From Paramecium sonneborni (taxonomy: Eukaryota; Ciliophora; Oligohymenophorea; Peniculida; Parameciidae): a DNA stretch of 64,000 nucleotides. Below, piece by piece: positions 1 to 12,506 of the stretch. Every line of letters starts with the position of its first letter. The first letter of the stretch is position 1. The translations under genes were made by a program, and so were the position numbers. The stretch lies in assembly GCA_905182985.1 (NCBI GenBank), contig CAJJDN010000068.1, positions 383,896 through 447,895 on the forward strand, written 5' to 3'. A model generated the notes under the pieces. It did not search any database and was not told where the DNA came from. It saw only the letters and a list, made by a program, of their open reading frames with translations.

Positions 1-87
1 TGATAAAATTAAAAGTTTTCATATTTAATAAATCTAGATAAATTTAAACTTAAATAAGGTTTTATATTTTTTAATTAATAGTTTTAT

Positions 88-1289
88 TCATACTAATAAT
101 TCATGAATAAATCTTTCAGTTAATGCATTTACTTGAAATCTTGTTTACTTAATTAAATTATCAAGATGCTAGGATGATTCAAAAGGTAAGTCATTTGTGT
201 ATTATTTTACTTTTTTAGGTTCCCTGCCCAATATTAAATTATTTAATGGAAAATCTTTTTTATTTAGTACTTTATCAATTATATTATTTTATAGGATTAT
301 TAATTCTTATAATTCTAAAATTTAAGCATTCTGCTCAACAAACAAAGTAGTGAAAGTGGAAATTTATGGTAGCATTTATTCTAACTCTTTCATGTCTTTT
401 TCAATATTTTAATATCCAGCTAATTACTTTTCCAAATTAGAAAGCTGTTCTTATTATCTATAATATTCAGGTTTAATCATATCTAATTGACTTTTAAGTG
501 ATCTCATGATTTCATCGTTTTCCTTATCTTTGCATTCTATCTGTTTCTAACTCTCTTTTAATTACCCTAAACAAAAATATATAATACTTCGTTAATAATG
601 TAATTTAATCATTCATACTAATTATCTATAAACTTAACTTAGTATTTTAACTTTGTTCAAACCTAAGTTATTCATTTAAATGGTTATTCTAAATTTATAA
701 TTACTAATTCAATTTTATCAATGTTCCTTTCTCTCTTTCACTTAGATTAAATCCTTCCATAATGGACTGCATATAATATTGAGAAAATTTAGTACATTTG
801 CTCTTCCTTTTTTTGGAGAACTTTCGCATTTTTTACTTCTAGCTGTTATAGTAGGATTTCTGCTACTATCTGATGAAAATAAGTCAAATAAATTTTGACT
901 GGATGGTTATAAAGATATAAGATTAGGATATGCACTTTTTCTTTCTTTTTTTTCAGTAACCTAAATTAAAAATTAGTCTTAATTAATACAAAATTTTGTA
1001 AATCACCCTTCCATCTTTAATTTTCTAATAATTTCTAAACATTCTTTTTTTCTGATATCCTCTCAGTATAATTACCCTTATGTTGATTAATCTTTTTCTT
1101 TTTTTACTTCTCTTAATTAAACTGTTATTATCTTAATTAAAGGATTTCTTCTAATTTTTTTAGTAATGCTTAAGGTTTGATTTATTGAAAATTATCTTAT
1201 TTTTAAGAATATTGATTGACACTTGATGATCTTTGAGTTTTTGAATAAGAAGAAGTTGGATATTTTTGCAATAAGTTTTCATAATCCAT
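88..1289 (-). CDS. Coiled-coil protein, function unknown
   Basis: I do not recognise this gene. Read on the minus strand with TAA/TAG as Gln, it opens at an ATG encoding MDYENLLQKYPTSSYSKTQR and stops at a TGA at 88-90. The N-terminal third is Ser/Lys/Gln-rich. The second half is a heptad-like coiled coil rich in Glu, Lys, Leu and Gln (for example EQLSNLEKQLAGYQNIEKDM). The C-terminal ~60 residues are less biased and include KDFPLNNLILGREP. Several small introns are needed. Two are clear, of about 29 nt each, near 960-990 and 745-780. The splicing around 570-640 is not settled. No enzymatic motif is visible. A structural or cytoskeletal role is only an inference from the coiled coil. Confidence 0.6.
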
Positions 1290-1409
1290 TTAACGAATTA
1301 TATATTATTATTCATTCTTCATAAACTGTATCAATAAAGTCTAGTTATTAATAATTATATATAAAGTATACTAATGTAAAATAATCAACACATTTAACTA
1401 CAATAAGAA

Positions 1410-1895
1410 ATGACTCCAACTCCAAACGAGTCTTCACTTTCTGAGGGAGTTCATCCATCAATATAGAATTAATAAATCCAAATAGGATATCCAATATAAT
1501 AAACAATTCCACCATAATAAATAATTCATCAAGTTCCTTATCAATAATAACCTTATTCTTAAAATGAATAACCAATTTACAATCCTTAACCTATTTAATT
1601 TAGTAAAAATAAAATTATATTGTAGTTTAACCAATACATACTAAATACCCTAGTATAATAACATGTGTTCACTGTTAAAAATAAGTGTAAACTGTTGTAA
1701 ATTATGAACCAGGTACTGGAACATATGTAGTTGGAGGATTATTAGCAGCTATAGGACTTTGGTTAGGGTATATCTAAATTTAAATTTAAAAGTTGTTGTC
1801 TAATACCATGTTTCATGTAGGATTGTAAAGATGCAGTTCATTTTTGTCCATCCTGTCAAGCCAATGTTGGAAGGAAAAGATTTATTTTCGAATGA
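1410..1895 (+). CDS. LITAF-domain membrane-associated zinc protein
   Basis: The product is a small LITAF-like protein of about 145 residues. The N-terminal half is Pro/Gln-rich (HQVPYQQQPYSQNEQPIYNP), as is usual for the family. The LITAF domain follows: a first knuckle CVHC, then VNYEPGTGTYVVGG, a short hydrophobic membrane-inserting stretch (GLLAAIGLWLG), then CCLIPC and a second knuckle HFCPSC. The two CxxC pairs together bind one zinc in this family, and the hydrophobic loop anchors the protein to the cytosolic face of endosomal membranes. Two introns are inferred, 1603-1625 (23 nt) and 1768-1792 (25 nt); the second ends in AAAG, not the usual TAG. The start ATG gives MTPTPNESSLSEGVHPS. 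The frame is clean from end to end. Confidence 0.85.
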
Positions 1896-2243
1896 TTACA
1901 TTTTAATTATGGAATCTAATCATTCAATTCTTTAATTGTTACTGTTCTTAATCAATTTTTATTTCATTACCTAATATTTAATATTTATGACAATGTTTAA
2001 AAGAATAGTAAATAGATAATAAATAGTCTTTCTATTTAATTAGTTATATATTTTTGTATGCTTATTTAAATTAAATTAATATATACAATAGTGAATTTAG
2101 GAATTCTTTTTGGAAATTAGCATTTTGTTGATTTAATAAAAAATCTCGAAGAATTTGTTAAGTTCATTAGTAAATTTAAAATATTTGTTTGTTAAACTAT
2201 TATAATTTGTAAAACAAGACAACCTTAAAATAATTTAATATAT
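1896..2243. other. Intergenic AT-rich spacer
   Basis: This is about 350 nt between the LITAF gene and the K+ channel gene. I see no open frame, RNA gene or clear regulatory motif. Confidence 0.6.
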
Positions 2244-5200
2244 ATGTAATTTGAATCACCTGGATTCAATTTTGACTTGGAATAAGAACTTAAAGCAGAA
2301 TAAAATGAAGACTTTGAGTAACAATATTTAGGTTTTTGTTTACGTTCAACCAAAAGGGAGACTTCAATCAATTATCCTCACTTTTATAGTTAAACTTAAA
2401 GTGTGAAAAGCATTGAAGGATATGATTAATACAATGTAAGAAAACTTGAGAATATTGCTTTGAAAAAGGCTCAGAAAAGTCCTTAAGAGTAAAGCAGAGC
2501 TCCTATAAATGTACCTAACTATAAATAACATTCTACAGGATCAAGTATGATGGCTTTCTTTTTACTTAAAAGGTTTTTAGAGAAACTTCAAATTAAAAGA
2601 AGAATGATAGAGACATTAAATTATACACATCTAAATCTAATAGGAGATAAAGCATCTGATATGTAAATATAAGAATTATTATAGTAATGTAGTAATTTAA
2701 TATTCAAAATCAATTTAACGAGCTGGATTCACACTCTAAGCAATGAAAAAACTATTTGAAATGGAGTCATAAATTGAAGAAAATAAATTGGAAAATTTGA
2801 AGCAATTATGCTAGAATATTAAAAAACAGATAATAAAAATATGTTAAACTATAATTAATCTGATTCCATTAATTTAACCTGAATCACTTTTTAAAATATA
2901 TTGGGATTTATTTGCAGTGATTTTTAGAATTATTTTAGTTATATTAATACCTTTAGAAGTGTCATTTCATACTTAAATAATGTTTATGAACAGTAGACCT
3001 CTTACAATTTTAATATGTATAGTATTAATAATGGATTTTTTTATAAGAATTAATACATAACACTATCTAAATGGTTAAGCAATTAGAGATAGATGGAAAT
3101 TGATAGTTTTACAAATTAAAAAATCATTTTTAATTGATTTTATGTCTATAATAGTATTAATGATATTTTTATTAAAAATACCTGATGATACTCATTATGA
3201 TTTATTTACATTAGTAACTTTAACATAGTATTCTTATGTTTATGAGATACTTTCTAAAAGTGAATAATATTCATATTTCACAAGACCTTAAAGAGGAATA
3301 TTGGGATTATTGAAATTGATGGCAACTCTGTTTTATATTTTGCATTTGTTTAGTTGTTTTTGGTTTTGGATTTCTAGTTTATAAATTGAAGATTCATGGA
3401 TTGATTTTAAAGACTTAACAAATAAATCATGGTAAGTTCAATATTTGGAAGCTTTGTATTTTGCTATTGTGACTATGTTGACTATAGGATATGGTGATAA
3501 TGTACCTAAAAATTCAACAGAAAAAATTGTAACAATTATTTTTATTTTGGGTGCTTGTTTATGGTTTTCTTACAGTGTAAATTTTATAGGAGGGATAATG
3601 AATGATATTACTTAGAATCAAGTTGAAAGAAATTAAAAAATGAGAGTAATCAATAAATACATGAATAAAAGAAATATTCCCTATGCATTATAACATTAGT
3701 AATACTTTTCAATATTCCTATAAGAGTTAAAGAATACCTAACATATCGTTGGAAGGAAGATGATGAAGTAGATTTGGAAATAGAATAGACATTATTAGAT
3801 TAATTATCTGATGAATTAAAGGAGGAATTGGATAGACAAGCTCATAAGGTTTTTATTGAAAAATCTATATTACTACAAAAGTTCTTTAGTTAAGAATTTA
3901 GAAATGCTTTATTTAAAAGTATTAAGAGGAAAAGTATTAATTTAATTAAATATATAAGTCATACCTCCTGAAAATACTTTCTATATTGATTTTAATGGAT
4001 AGCATCATTTATGTTTTATTGAATAGGGACATTTATTATATTAGCATAAAGATCAAAAGTAAAGATCGAAAATGAATACAATATTAGGTTTAGGAGAATT
4101 TTTATGTGTTAAAGAATTTATAGTAGAAGATCCAGATATGGAATTATTTAAAGCTGTAGGGTATGTAAGTTTGTTAGTGTTATCAAAATAAGATTTCTTA
4201 TTAACTCTTAAGGATTATCCTGATGACTTTTAAAAATACTGTTAGTTAAAAGATTCTATTGTTATGAATGTTGATTAAGAAATTCTACAAAAAAGTGTAT
4301 ATTGTCCTGCATGTCAATAGTTTGGACATACATTAACCTTCTGTCCCTTCATTTAACATAAACCAAATTATGAAGTAACTATTAAAAAACATTAACTATC
4401 TAAAAATTAATAGAGATCTTAATTTTAAAGAAAAAGAAAGAAAAATGTATTTCTTGCATTATATGAAAAAGATCTACTAGCAGAATTTGCAAAAGCTTAT
4501 TCTTATGATAATCAATAGTCAATTACTCAATAACTTAAAATATTCTATTATAATGAATAAGATTAAACTGATTACAATATGATGATTGATCCTTCAGCAT
4601 CAGTGGATATATTTAAAGTTTCTTCTTTACTTCCTTAATATCCTCCTGAAACTTAAACTAAATAAATCGATTTATTAAGTAGTGTTAGAATGGATCAAAA
4701 ACCTATTAAGGAATCTGAAGTTGATATTAAAGGAGAATTAAGATAATAATTAAATCAAGGTAGATTAATAAGAAAAACAACTATGTTTCCACCAAATAAT
4801 AATAAATAAATTAGAAAAAGTCCAACTAATACTTTTACTATTAAGTAGGTACAAGATGAAGATTGGGAAGAAAACTTTTAAATATAAGGATTTCTAAATA
4901 ATCATAATGACAACATTGTTCATGTTTATAATAAATTAAATAAATAAGATATTGAAGATCCTATTATAAAAAAGGCAATTTTATAAATTGAACCATTATT
5001 TTGGAAATTAAATCAAAAAGTCCTTGATGATTTTGAAGCGATAAGAAACTATGACTATTATTATTAATAATATAATGCTGAAAAAATTATAGATTAAGCT
5101 AATAAAAATATCCATCATTGGTAGAAAGATATCATAGATAAAATGCAAAAGTTTATGCTTTTCCCATTTAATTATATTCTTAAATATTTAAAATTGAGAA

Positions 5201-5388
5201 GAAACAGAATGAACTAAGCCATCATTGAAAAAGGAAATAAATTTAAAAGAATTAAAAATAAATTAAGAATGATGCAATTGAGAAGTCAAATTTAATAGAA
5301 AAAAATTTCAACTTCATCTAATAAGATAATAAGATTTGGTTAAATCGTGCCTTAAAAAATTCTGTCTCAAGACTCAATAATTATTTGA
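2244..5388 (+). CDS. Cyclic-nucleotide-gated-type potassium channel (CNG/EAG superfamily)
   Basis: The protein of about 1,030 residues has a cytosolic N-terminus, six transmembrane segments from about 2,880 to 3,600, and a pore with TMLTIGYGDNVPKN, the K+-selectivity GYGD signature. After S6 comes a C-linker (DLEIEQTLLDQLSDELKEEL) and a cyclic-nucleotide-binding-like domain that contains LGLGEFLCVKEF. A zinc-knuckle-like motif with exact CX2CX4HX4C spacing (CPACQQFGHTLTFC) lies near 4,300. A long Gln/Lys-rich tail ends at TGA 5386-5388. The S4 region (DLFTLVTLTQYSYVYEIL) has no regular Arg/Lys ladder, so voltage sensing is doubtful. At least two introns are needed, 26 nt near 3,690 and 25 nt near 3,930. 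Paramecium is known to carry many channels of this superfamily. Ligand response is inferred from the domain only. Confidence 0.85.
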
Positions 5389-5557
5389 ACATATTAATTT
5401 ATGATAAAAACATTTTATAATCTATATAAAATTATATACATCTTGAAATTCATAATAAAAATTAATTATTATGAAATTTAATAAAAAAATAAGACTAAAT
5501 AGAATAAATATACAATAAATCAAAAATATAAAAACAACAAGTAGAATCTAAATAAAA

Positions 5558-8500
5558 TCATTCATCCTTTAAAGAATAATTTAATAAAAATCTTAAATCT
5601 TTATTGTTTAAAGTACTCCATTCTTAAGATGTTGATTAGGCCATCCATATTTTATCAAGCATCTAAATATAGAAATAAATTATTACTTCAGAAAATAGAA
5701 TAAATTATTTATAAACTTTTTTTTATATACATTTCTTAAATTCTTTATTTTCTTCCAAAATATATTTTTCAGGTTAATTTAAATTTACTTGTCCATTCAA
5801 TGCTCTTTCTATTTATTCGGTAAATCCTTTTTCTTTCTCAACTTTCTAATGAGAGTTTAAAATATAATTACAATCTAGACCTCTTGAATAATCTCCTCTT
5901 TTGGAATTAAAATTTCTAAACCAAAAATAGAGTTTACTATAATATCCACTAATGCTGAATACTCTCCAATTTATAAACCTGTACGTTTCCAAATAAAAGA
6001 ATGCATATTTTTCAAATTGATTTATTCAATTATAAATGGTTTTAGAAACAACTTAATTTCATTAAGTTCATTTTCAGTATATTTAATATATTTTTTTGTT
6101 TCTTAATCCAATACTGGATGAAGAGATATTTATTTAGCAATTTTAACAGAAAGTTAATCTAAAAGAAGTTTTGAATTTTTATCATCACATTAATATTTGG
6201 CATTAAAATTATTGAAAAAAGGTTGCAAATTTGTATTAATATCTCTTTCTGGTTATTTTATAGTAGTTACAATACGATGTTAATATTCCTCAAGAATATA
6301 TTTTTCTATTTCTCTAGCAACCAGAAGTTATAATTCATCATTTGTTAACTAAAAATATTTTAAACAATAACTTTATGATAATTATAGATTATTTTTTTCT
6401 ATATATTATCTCCTCCAACTTTCCAAGCTAAACACCCTGAACGATAAGGAACTCTTCCGCAACAATAAACAAACTATAAAAATAAGTTTAAATTAATACT
6501 GTCATCATGAAACAATCATAAATTGAACGGATAGCATATTTTAAAATACCATATAAAAATATTAGTATAGCAAAAAAAGGAAAAATTACCAAACATAGTA
6601 AACAAACGATTATTTCAGCCATTCCTATCATAATATCTAAAATAGCTCTAAATAATGGCATACAAAAATGAATATAATCTAATTCATTAAATTCAATTCT
6701 TGCTATTACTTCATAATCATGAAATAGTAGGCATATCATCCATCTAGATTATTATATTCATAAATTTTACTTAATAGTAGCTACAAACCCAGCCCACATA
6801 AAAGAAGTAATGAAAACAAAAAACAATGAAATTGAGAAAAAAATTATTAGCATAGGTTTTAAAATTAAAGTACAAAATACTCCAACAAATAAGAATCGAA
6901 AAATATAGACTTCGATTAAATTACAAATTCTTAAACAGCCTTTACCAAACATACCAGAATCTTCAGAATTCTCAAATTCCTGTCTTGACTTTCTCATACC
7001 TTTATATACTAATTTTAAAGTAGAACAAACTGTTTAAATGAGTTCATCATTTATTATTTCTCCAGTTTATTCATTAATTACTTAATCACAATAAAATGGT
7101 TCAACTAAAAATAAAGCACTTAACCCATAAGGCCCCATTATTCCAAATTAATAAAACACATAATAACTATTAGCAATTAATGTAAAATATAGTAAACAAA
7201 AACTAGTGAATTTCCAAAAATAATATTTAGATGTTACCAAATAATTTATTTCCTTTAAAAATACAAATCTATTTCCTTCTTAAATTATTGGATAAGGAGG
7301 AGCAATCATCCGAGTTCTTAAAATTATTATATATGAATAAAATTTACAATTATATCGTAATATTAGGATTTTTAAATTTCTCTTTTGCCATTTTCTTTAT
7401 GTCTTTTACTCTATTTTTATATTTGATCTTATTTTCCATAAATTCTACATAAATATTTCTATCAATAATATTTTTTTAGGTTAATTCTTAAATCATCTAG
7501 CTGTAATATTATTATTTTAAGTTCTTCTTTTTCTTTTTAAGAGCAGCTTTAATATTTTTAGTTCGATGATTTTGTTTACTTAAAAAGAAAAATTCCTTTT
7601 CATATTGTTCAATGACTTCATTTTCGTAATTTGCTAATTCATTCTATCATTACAATAAAATATACTTTTAATAAATCTTAATAATATCTTTGTAATTTAT
7701 AACATTCTATAATGTCTAAAATATGTTTAATTACATCTTATGGTACATCTAAATTAACCTTTTGAAAAAATGTTTATTAAGCATTATAAAGCTATTCACT
7801 TGTGAGTTCATCTATATCTTTATTTTAATCGTAAAATATATTGTATTTTTCTTAAAGGTTTGTAAATTCATAATTATGTAAATGATTTGGATTTAAATGA
7901 ATATCACTTAATAAAGAGGCTATTTTCCAACAGTCTTATTCAAAAGTTTTCAATTGATTTTTAATATAATCAACTCTCATTTTTGTAGCAGATTAAGTTT
8001 CTTGAGTATGAAAAAGATATTTATATATTGAAAAATTTAAATTCTTTTTTCTTAATAATTATTATCTTTCTCTTTCTACTGCAATCTAAGCTGACTTAGT
8101 AGATATATTACCTGTGACTTCTCTGTATCCAATAAAAACAGATGGAATCAATATAGTTTTCTAATTTAATGATACAGTTTACTTTATAAATTACATATAA
8201 TCCATGTACGATTGAAAAGTTCCATAAACTATCAAATTTATCTTCATTAAAAATAAAATCTCCTAAACCAGTTAAACAATCTTCAACCTTTAACATATCT
8301 TTATAAAAAGAATTTCTAATATTTTTGGTTCCTTTTACTATCCATCTTGAAATAATCCATTTGTATTTTTTATTTCTATTATTCTTTGACCAAACATCAA
8401 AAGAGCCATCTTTCCTTATTTAATTTAGTTGATTATCATCGAATTATACATATGGATCAAAATCATATTAATTGATTTCCTTTTTCAGTTGATGTTGATC

Positions 8501-8811
8501 ATTATTTCTTTATATTAAAATTTTTTTTTTAAAATAAGATGGTGGTATATTAAAATTAAATGCTTGTTTTGAAATTATCCAACTTTATCTAATATTTATT
8601 GTTTTTTCAACAAGTTCATTTGCAATAAATTTTAATGGTTATTAGATATTATCATTTTATGATAATTCCTAATATTATACAAAATAATTACTTCTGCTTG
8701 TGCATAACCTTTAAAATTAATTTCCCCTTTTGTTGGTAAAACATAAAAATTGTCATCATCTATATTAAAATTGAGATTAGTTGTGAATTTTTCACTAATA
8801 CCCTTTAACAT
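5558..8811 (-). CDS. Large multi-pass membrane protein, function unknown
   Basis: I do not recognise this family. The minus-strand frame starts with MLKGISEKFTTNLNF and ends at TGA 5558-5560, about 1,050 residues after removing short introns (for example 23 nt near 8,680). The N-terminal ~550 residues look soluble and start with FYVLPTKGEINFKGYAQAE. Positions 7,200 to 6,480 encode several hydrophobic segments (for example LFVGVFCTLILKPMLIIFF and GMAEIIVCLLCLVIFPFF), so about four to six membrane passes. A Cys/Gly motif YCCGRVPYRSGCLAWKVGG follows the last membrane segment. The C-terminal third is helical and charged. The layout suggests a membrane protein with large soluble ends. No catalytic or pore signature is visible. 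Confidence 0.65.
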
Positions 8812-8866
8812 TCAAAATGAAAATATTATTTATTGTATTTTTAATAATTCAAAAGATTGTCAACAT

Positions 8867-11247
8867 TCAGTGCTTTCTTTTTCTGATATCCTATAATTTT
8901 TTACTTCTCAATTATCTTTTTTATATTGGAGCAACCTTAGCGACGGATTTTTATTTCTTTAAATTTGCACTTTCTTTTTTTTCTTTTTTTCCCTTTGTCT
9001 TAGTTATTTTCTCTTTTTATTTTTTTTATATATTTTTTTTTGATATTTTTTTGTTGATTTTTATAGGAGTTTTTATTTTAGAATTCTTTCTTGTTTCTCT
9101 TATTTAAGTTTCCTTCTAAATGGATTTTTAAATATTTTTTTAATATTTATTTTAAACGTTAATGTTTTATTTTACATTTTCAACTTAGATTTTATTTGCT
9201 TGCTATTTTGTTTGTTATTATACTTTTTTCAATTATTAACTTTATTATAAATTTTTAGGAGATGACTTTTTTGAACTTTTACTCTTCTCAATAATATTTT
9301 TAGAACTTCTAATTTGTAAAGTATTATTTTTTTCCCCTTTAATATTTATATTTTTTTCCACTTACACTGTTCGAGACCGTTTTATAATTTTAGTTTATTA
9401 TTTTTTATTTTCATTATCTGAAATTTGTTATATTGATTAAGAACTTTTACTTCTAGTTTTAGGTAATTTTGATTCTTGATTTTTTTTATCAATTTTTGTA
9501 TTAATTTTTTATAAGCTAAGTTATTTTTAATTTTAACTTTTAATAGATTAATTTTATTATTATAAAATTATTTATTTTTATTTTGCAGATACTTTTTTTT
9601 CCTTATTTTCTTATTTTTAATTTTTTTAATTATTGTTAGGGATTGATAATTATGGTGCTAAAAAGCTTTAAACATCTCTGCTTCTTCCTTATCTTTTATT
9701 AATATTTTATACTTTGTTTTGTTTATTAATTTATCTAGGTGATTGATTTTTTTATTTGATTGATTTTGATTCTTTAACTGTAGATTATTGAGGTGTTCTT
9801 AACTTTGATTTTACAGGTGATATTTCATTTAATTATTATTTAACTCTTTTATTAACTGATTATAATGCTAAAGAATCTAAATTTGATATTTTGCTTAAAC
9901 TTTTTGGCTTATCATTTTTATCTTTCTTGATATTATCTTTTTGTTTTTTAACTTCTTTATTCACTTTAATAGATATATCGAGCTTAGATTTGTTTGATGT
10001 GTTGAGTGATGCTTACTTACCTTTAGGTTTTTCATCATTTTAAGTTTAATTTTTTTATTATTTTTAGTTTTTTATTTTATCTTATTATTTATTCGGTTAT
10101 TCTTAAATTAAATCATCTTTCTTTTTTGGAGTAGAAATTAATATATTGTTTATTATATTACTTCTTCTTCTAGATTAATATGTATGTTATTCTTCTATTT
10201 AAGTGTTTATTTTTTATTTAACTTTTTAAGGAGTGACAGATTTTTATTAGTTTCCATTTTTTTATTATTTTTTAATTTAATTTTTTTATAATGATTATGC
10301 TTTTGGTTTTACTTTTTATTTCACTTTCTATTCTTCTTATTCTTTCTCTTCTTCTATATCTTCTATTTTATTTTCTTCTTCTTTATCTTATTATTATTGA
10401 ATCTATTATTTATCTTCTAATTGATCTTCTTAAATAATAATTTCTTCAGCAGGAGTTGAATCAAAACCACTACTTGATTCATAATCTTAAAATGATTATT
10501 TAAAATATGTATCTTCAAATTCCTTAACTATTTCTTTCACCTTTCTTAATTTCTTTTTCGGAAACCATTTTGCATCTTTTCCAGTTTTACCTTTAAAACG
10601 TACCAAATATTCTTTTTTTCCATTTGTACGCTTTATACCAATAATAATATCTATTTAATCTATTTCATCTTATTCTTCTTCTATTTTTTATACAAATTAT
10701 AAATCTCGCGGTCTTTCATTTTATTGATTTAAATAATTTTAATATTCTGTTATATATTCTTCTATTTAAACCTAAAGTCAATATATAGAATACTTTTATA
10801 GTTTCTTCAAAATTTTATTTTGCTCTTTAACCATATATTTACTTTTCCTCAACACTTAATTCATCCCATAATTATTAAAGATTAGTTAATCCCTTATCTA
10901 CTCCTTTTTCTTAAAAAAACAATACAGATCCATCTGCTTTCTTTTTTTTAATGAGACTAGATATGGAATGATATTAACGGAGCAATTTATCATAAAGTTC
11001 TTCTTCTTACTTTGATAATCGATAATATTCTAACATCTAATATAATCTTACCATCTTTTAATTCCTTTTCTAAGTTTTCCCATTCTTTTTTTGCTAAGTC
11101 AGAATTATGATTTAGATTTTTATCTTAACATGCTTGTTCATAATTTCCAGTAAACCTTTCATATGCACCCAATGGTTTTTTAGGAGGTTAGACACATTAT
11201 GATTCTCGAAATAGCTTAAAAAGCTCTTATACATAGCCATCTTCCAT
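8867..11247 (-). CDS. HMG-box and chromodomain protein with Gln/Lys-rich tail
   Basis: The frame starts MEDGYVQELFKLFRES and stops at TGA 8867-8869, about 775 residues. An HMG-box-like unit begins with PPKKPLGAYERFTGN and runs through KKEWENLEKELKDEYYRL. A second one follows (SVLFFQEKG then LWDELSVEEKQIYGQRA). A chromodomain-like fold follows (IIGIKRTNGKKEYLVRFKG, then KWFPKKKLRKVKEIVKEFED). The remaining ~500 residues are low-complexity Lys/Gln/Asn/Ser. Two 22-nt introns lie in the HMG region, near 11,060 and 10,765. HMG boxes bend DNA and chromodomains bind modified histones or nucleic acid, so a nuclear chromatin role is likely. The aromatic cage of the chromodomain is not conserved. The tail makes the plus strand almost pure T over 8.9-10.4 kb. 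Confidence 0.8.
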
Positions 11248-11453
11248 CTTTATTAAAAATTGAATTTTATTGGTTAATTAATATTAAATCAGAATTTTAT
11301 ATTTCGATATATTTTGGAAAATTATTTGAATAATTTTTAGTTACTTTTATCTTTGATTATTAATTGTGTTAATTCTCAAACTTAATCAAATATTTCTTAC
11401 ATCTTTAAAAATTAATTATATATATTAACTATTATTCATCTTTATTCTTTTCA

Positions 11454-12279
11454 ATGAGTAAAGAATTTGTCAACCTCAGAGCCAATTCTGCTCAATTAAA
11501 AATGGATTTACCAATTGAATAATTTAGATATTTTACTAATATTATTCAAAATAATATCATTAATGAATGGATAATCACAAAAAAGATTGACAAAATTAGT
11601 ATTAATAAAAATATATATTTTAGAGGAAAAACTTCAATAATTTATAAGTAATACATACTAATAGGATTACATAATAATTATAGCTATTAAACCTGCTTAT
11701 AATTTATCGCATAAAAAAAATAGATATCTTATGATTAAAATTGAAGATATTACATTTTTCATCTATTAAGCTAAACCTGTAGATTATTTTTAATTCAGTT
11801 AAATTAAATAAATATAGACAAAATTATAAGGAATAGCAAAAGAAAACAATTTTACAGAACCAATATTAATCTCTTAAAAGAATATATCAGAAGAAGAATT
11901 ATAAAGTTTGGAAAAAGTAAGATAATGTTTAACTGAAATTATTATATTCGATTATGATAATTGGGAAACTGATTTAGTGATTGCAGTAAAAAGTAAATTG
12001 CACCAATTATTTTAAACTGGATTTTGGCATATTTTTTGTGCCAAAAAAATAAACACTTTGGTGGAATTAAATACTAACGAAAGATATTTGGAATACTAAT
12101 TTGATAAAAAGAATTCATAGTATAAATTAATAGCATTCCAGAAAAAAGGTCCTAACTTCAATTTATTAGAGTAATTTATCATTAAATTAATTTAGAAAAG
12201 TTAAACTAAAAATAAGAGAAATTATAAGTTTTACAATTCTATTTATATTTTTTGTGACTCTCACAGGCTGTAAAGATGA
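11454..12279 (+). CDS. Hypothetical protein, about 250 residues
   Basis: I do not recognise this gene. It starts MSKEFVNLRANSAQLKMDLP and needs two introns, one of 25 nt near 11,600-11,625 and one of 36 nt near 11,650-11,685, to hold frame. The body is a mixed alpha/beta-looking soluble sequence (LMIKIEDITFFIYQAKP, IIIFDYDNWETDLVIAVKS, LHQLFQTGFWHIFCAKK). The 3' end is uncertain. Without further splicing it ends at TGA 12277-12279. Splicing out 39 nt that end at the CAG near 12,266 would extend it to TGA 12390-12392 with plausible coding sequence. No motif for an enzyme or a membrane segment is seen. It is divergently arranged with the HMG/chromodomain gene, 206 nt apart. Confidence 0.55.
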
Positions 12280-12506
12280 AACAACTGGAAAACCATATAA
12301 ATATTAGATTTAAGAACAGTTTTGTTCACATCGATAGGAAGTCTTAGGATTTTGTGCAATAATATTATTTGGTCTAGTTGCTTAAAGAATGATTAGTAAA
12401 AAAAATTAGAAGAAAAATAAAAAATAATGAATTTGTATTTAAAATTGATTGATTTCTTATCATTATTTGCATTAATAATAATTTCAGACTCTTAGAAATA
12501 TAAAAT

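Noticed and set aside
8817..9107. Plus-strand hydrophobic ORF rich in Phe/Leu/Ile
   Set aside because: It is the complement of the Lys/Gln-rich tail of the HMG/chromodomain gene. Its hydrophobicity only reflects T-rich antisense DNA.
12258..12270. A 13-nt GT...AG stretch as an intron at the end of the 11.4-kb gene
   Set aside because: It is too short for even ciliate introns. A 39-nt alternative ending at the same CAG is possible, so the 3' end is left open.
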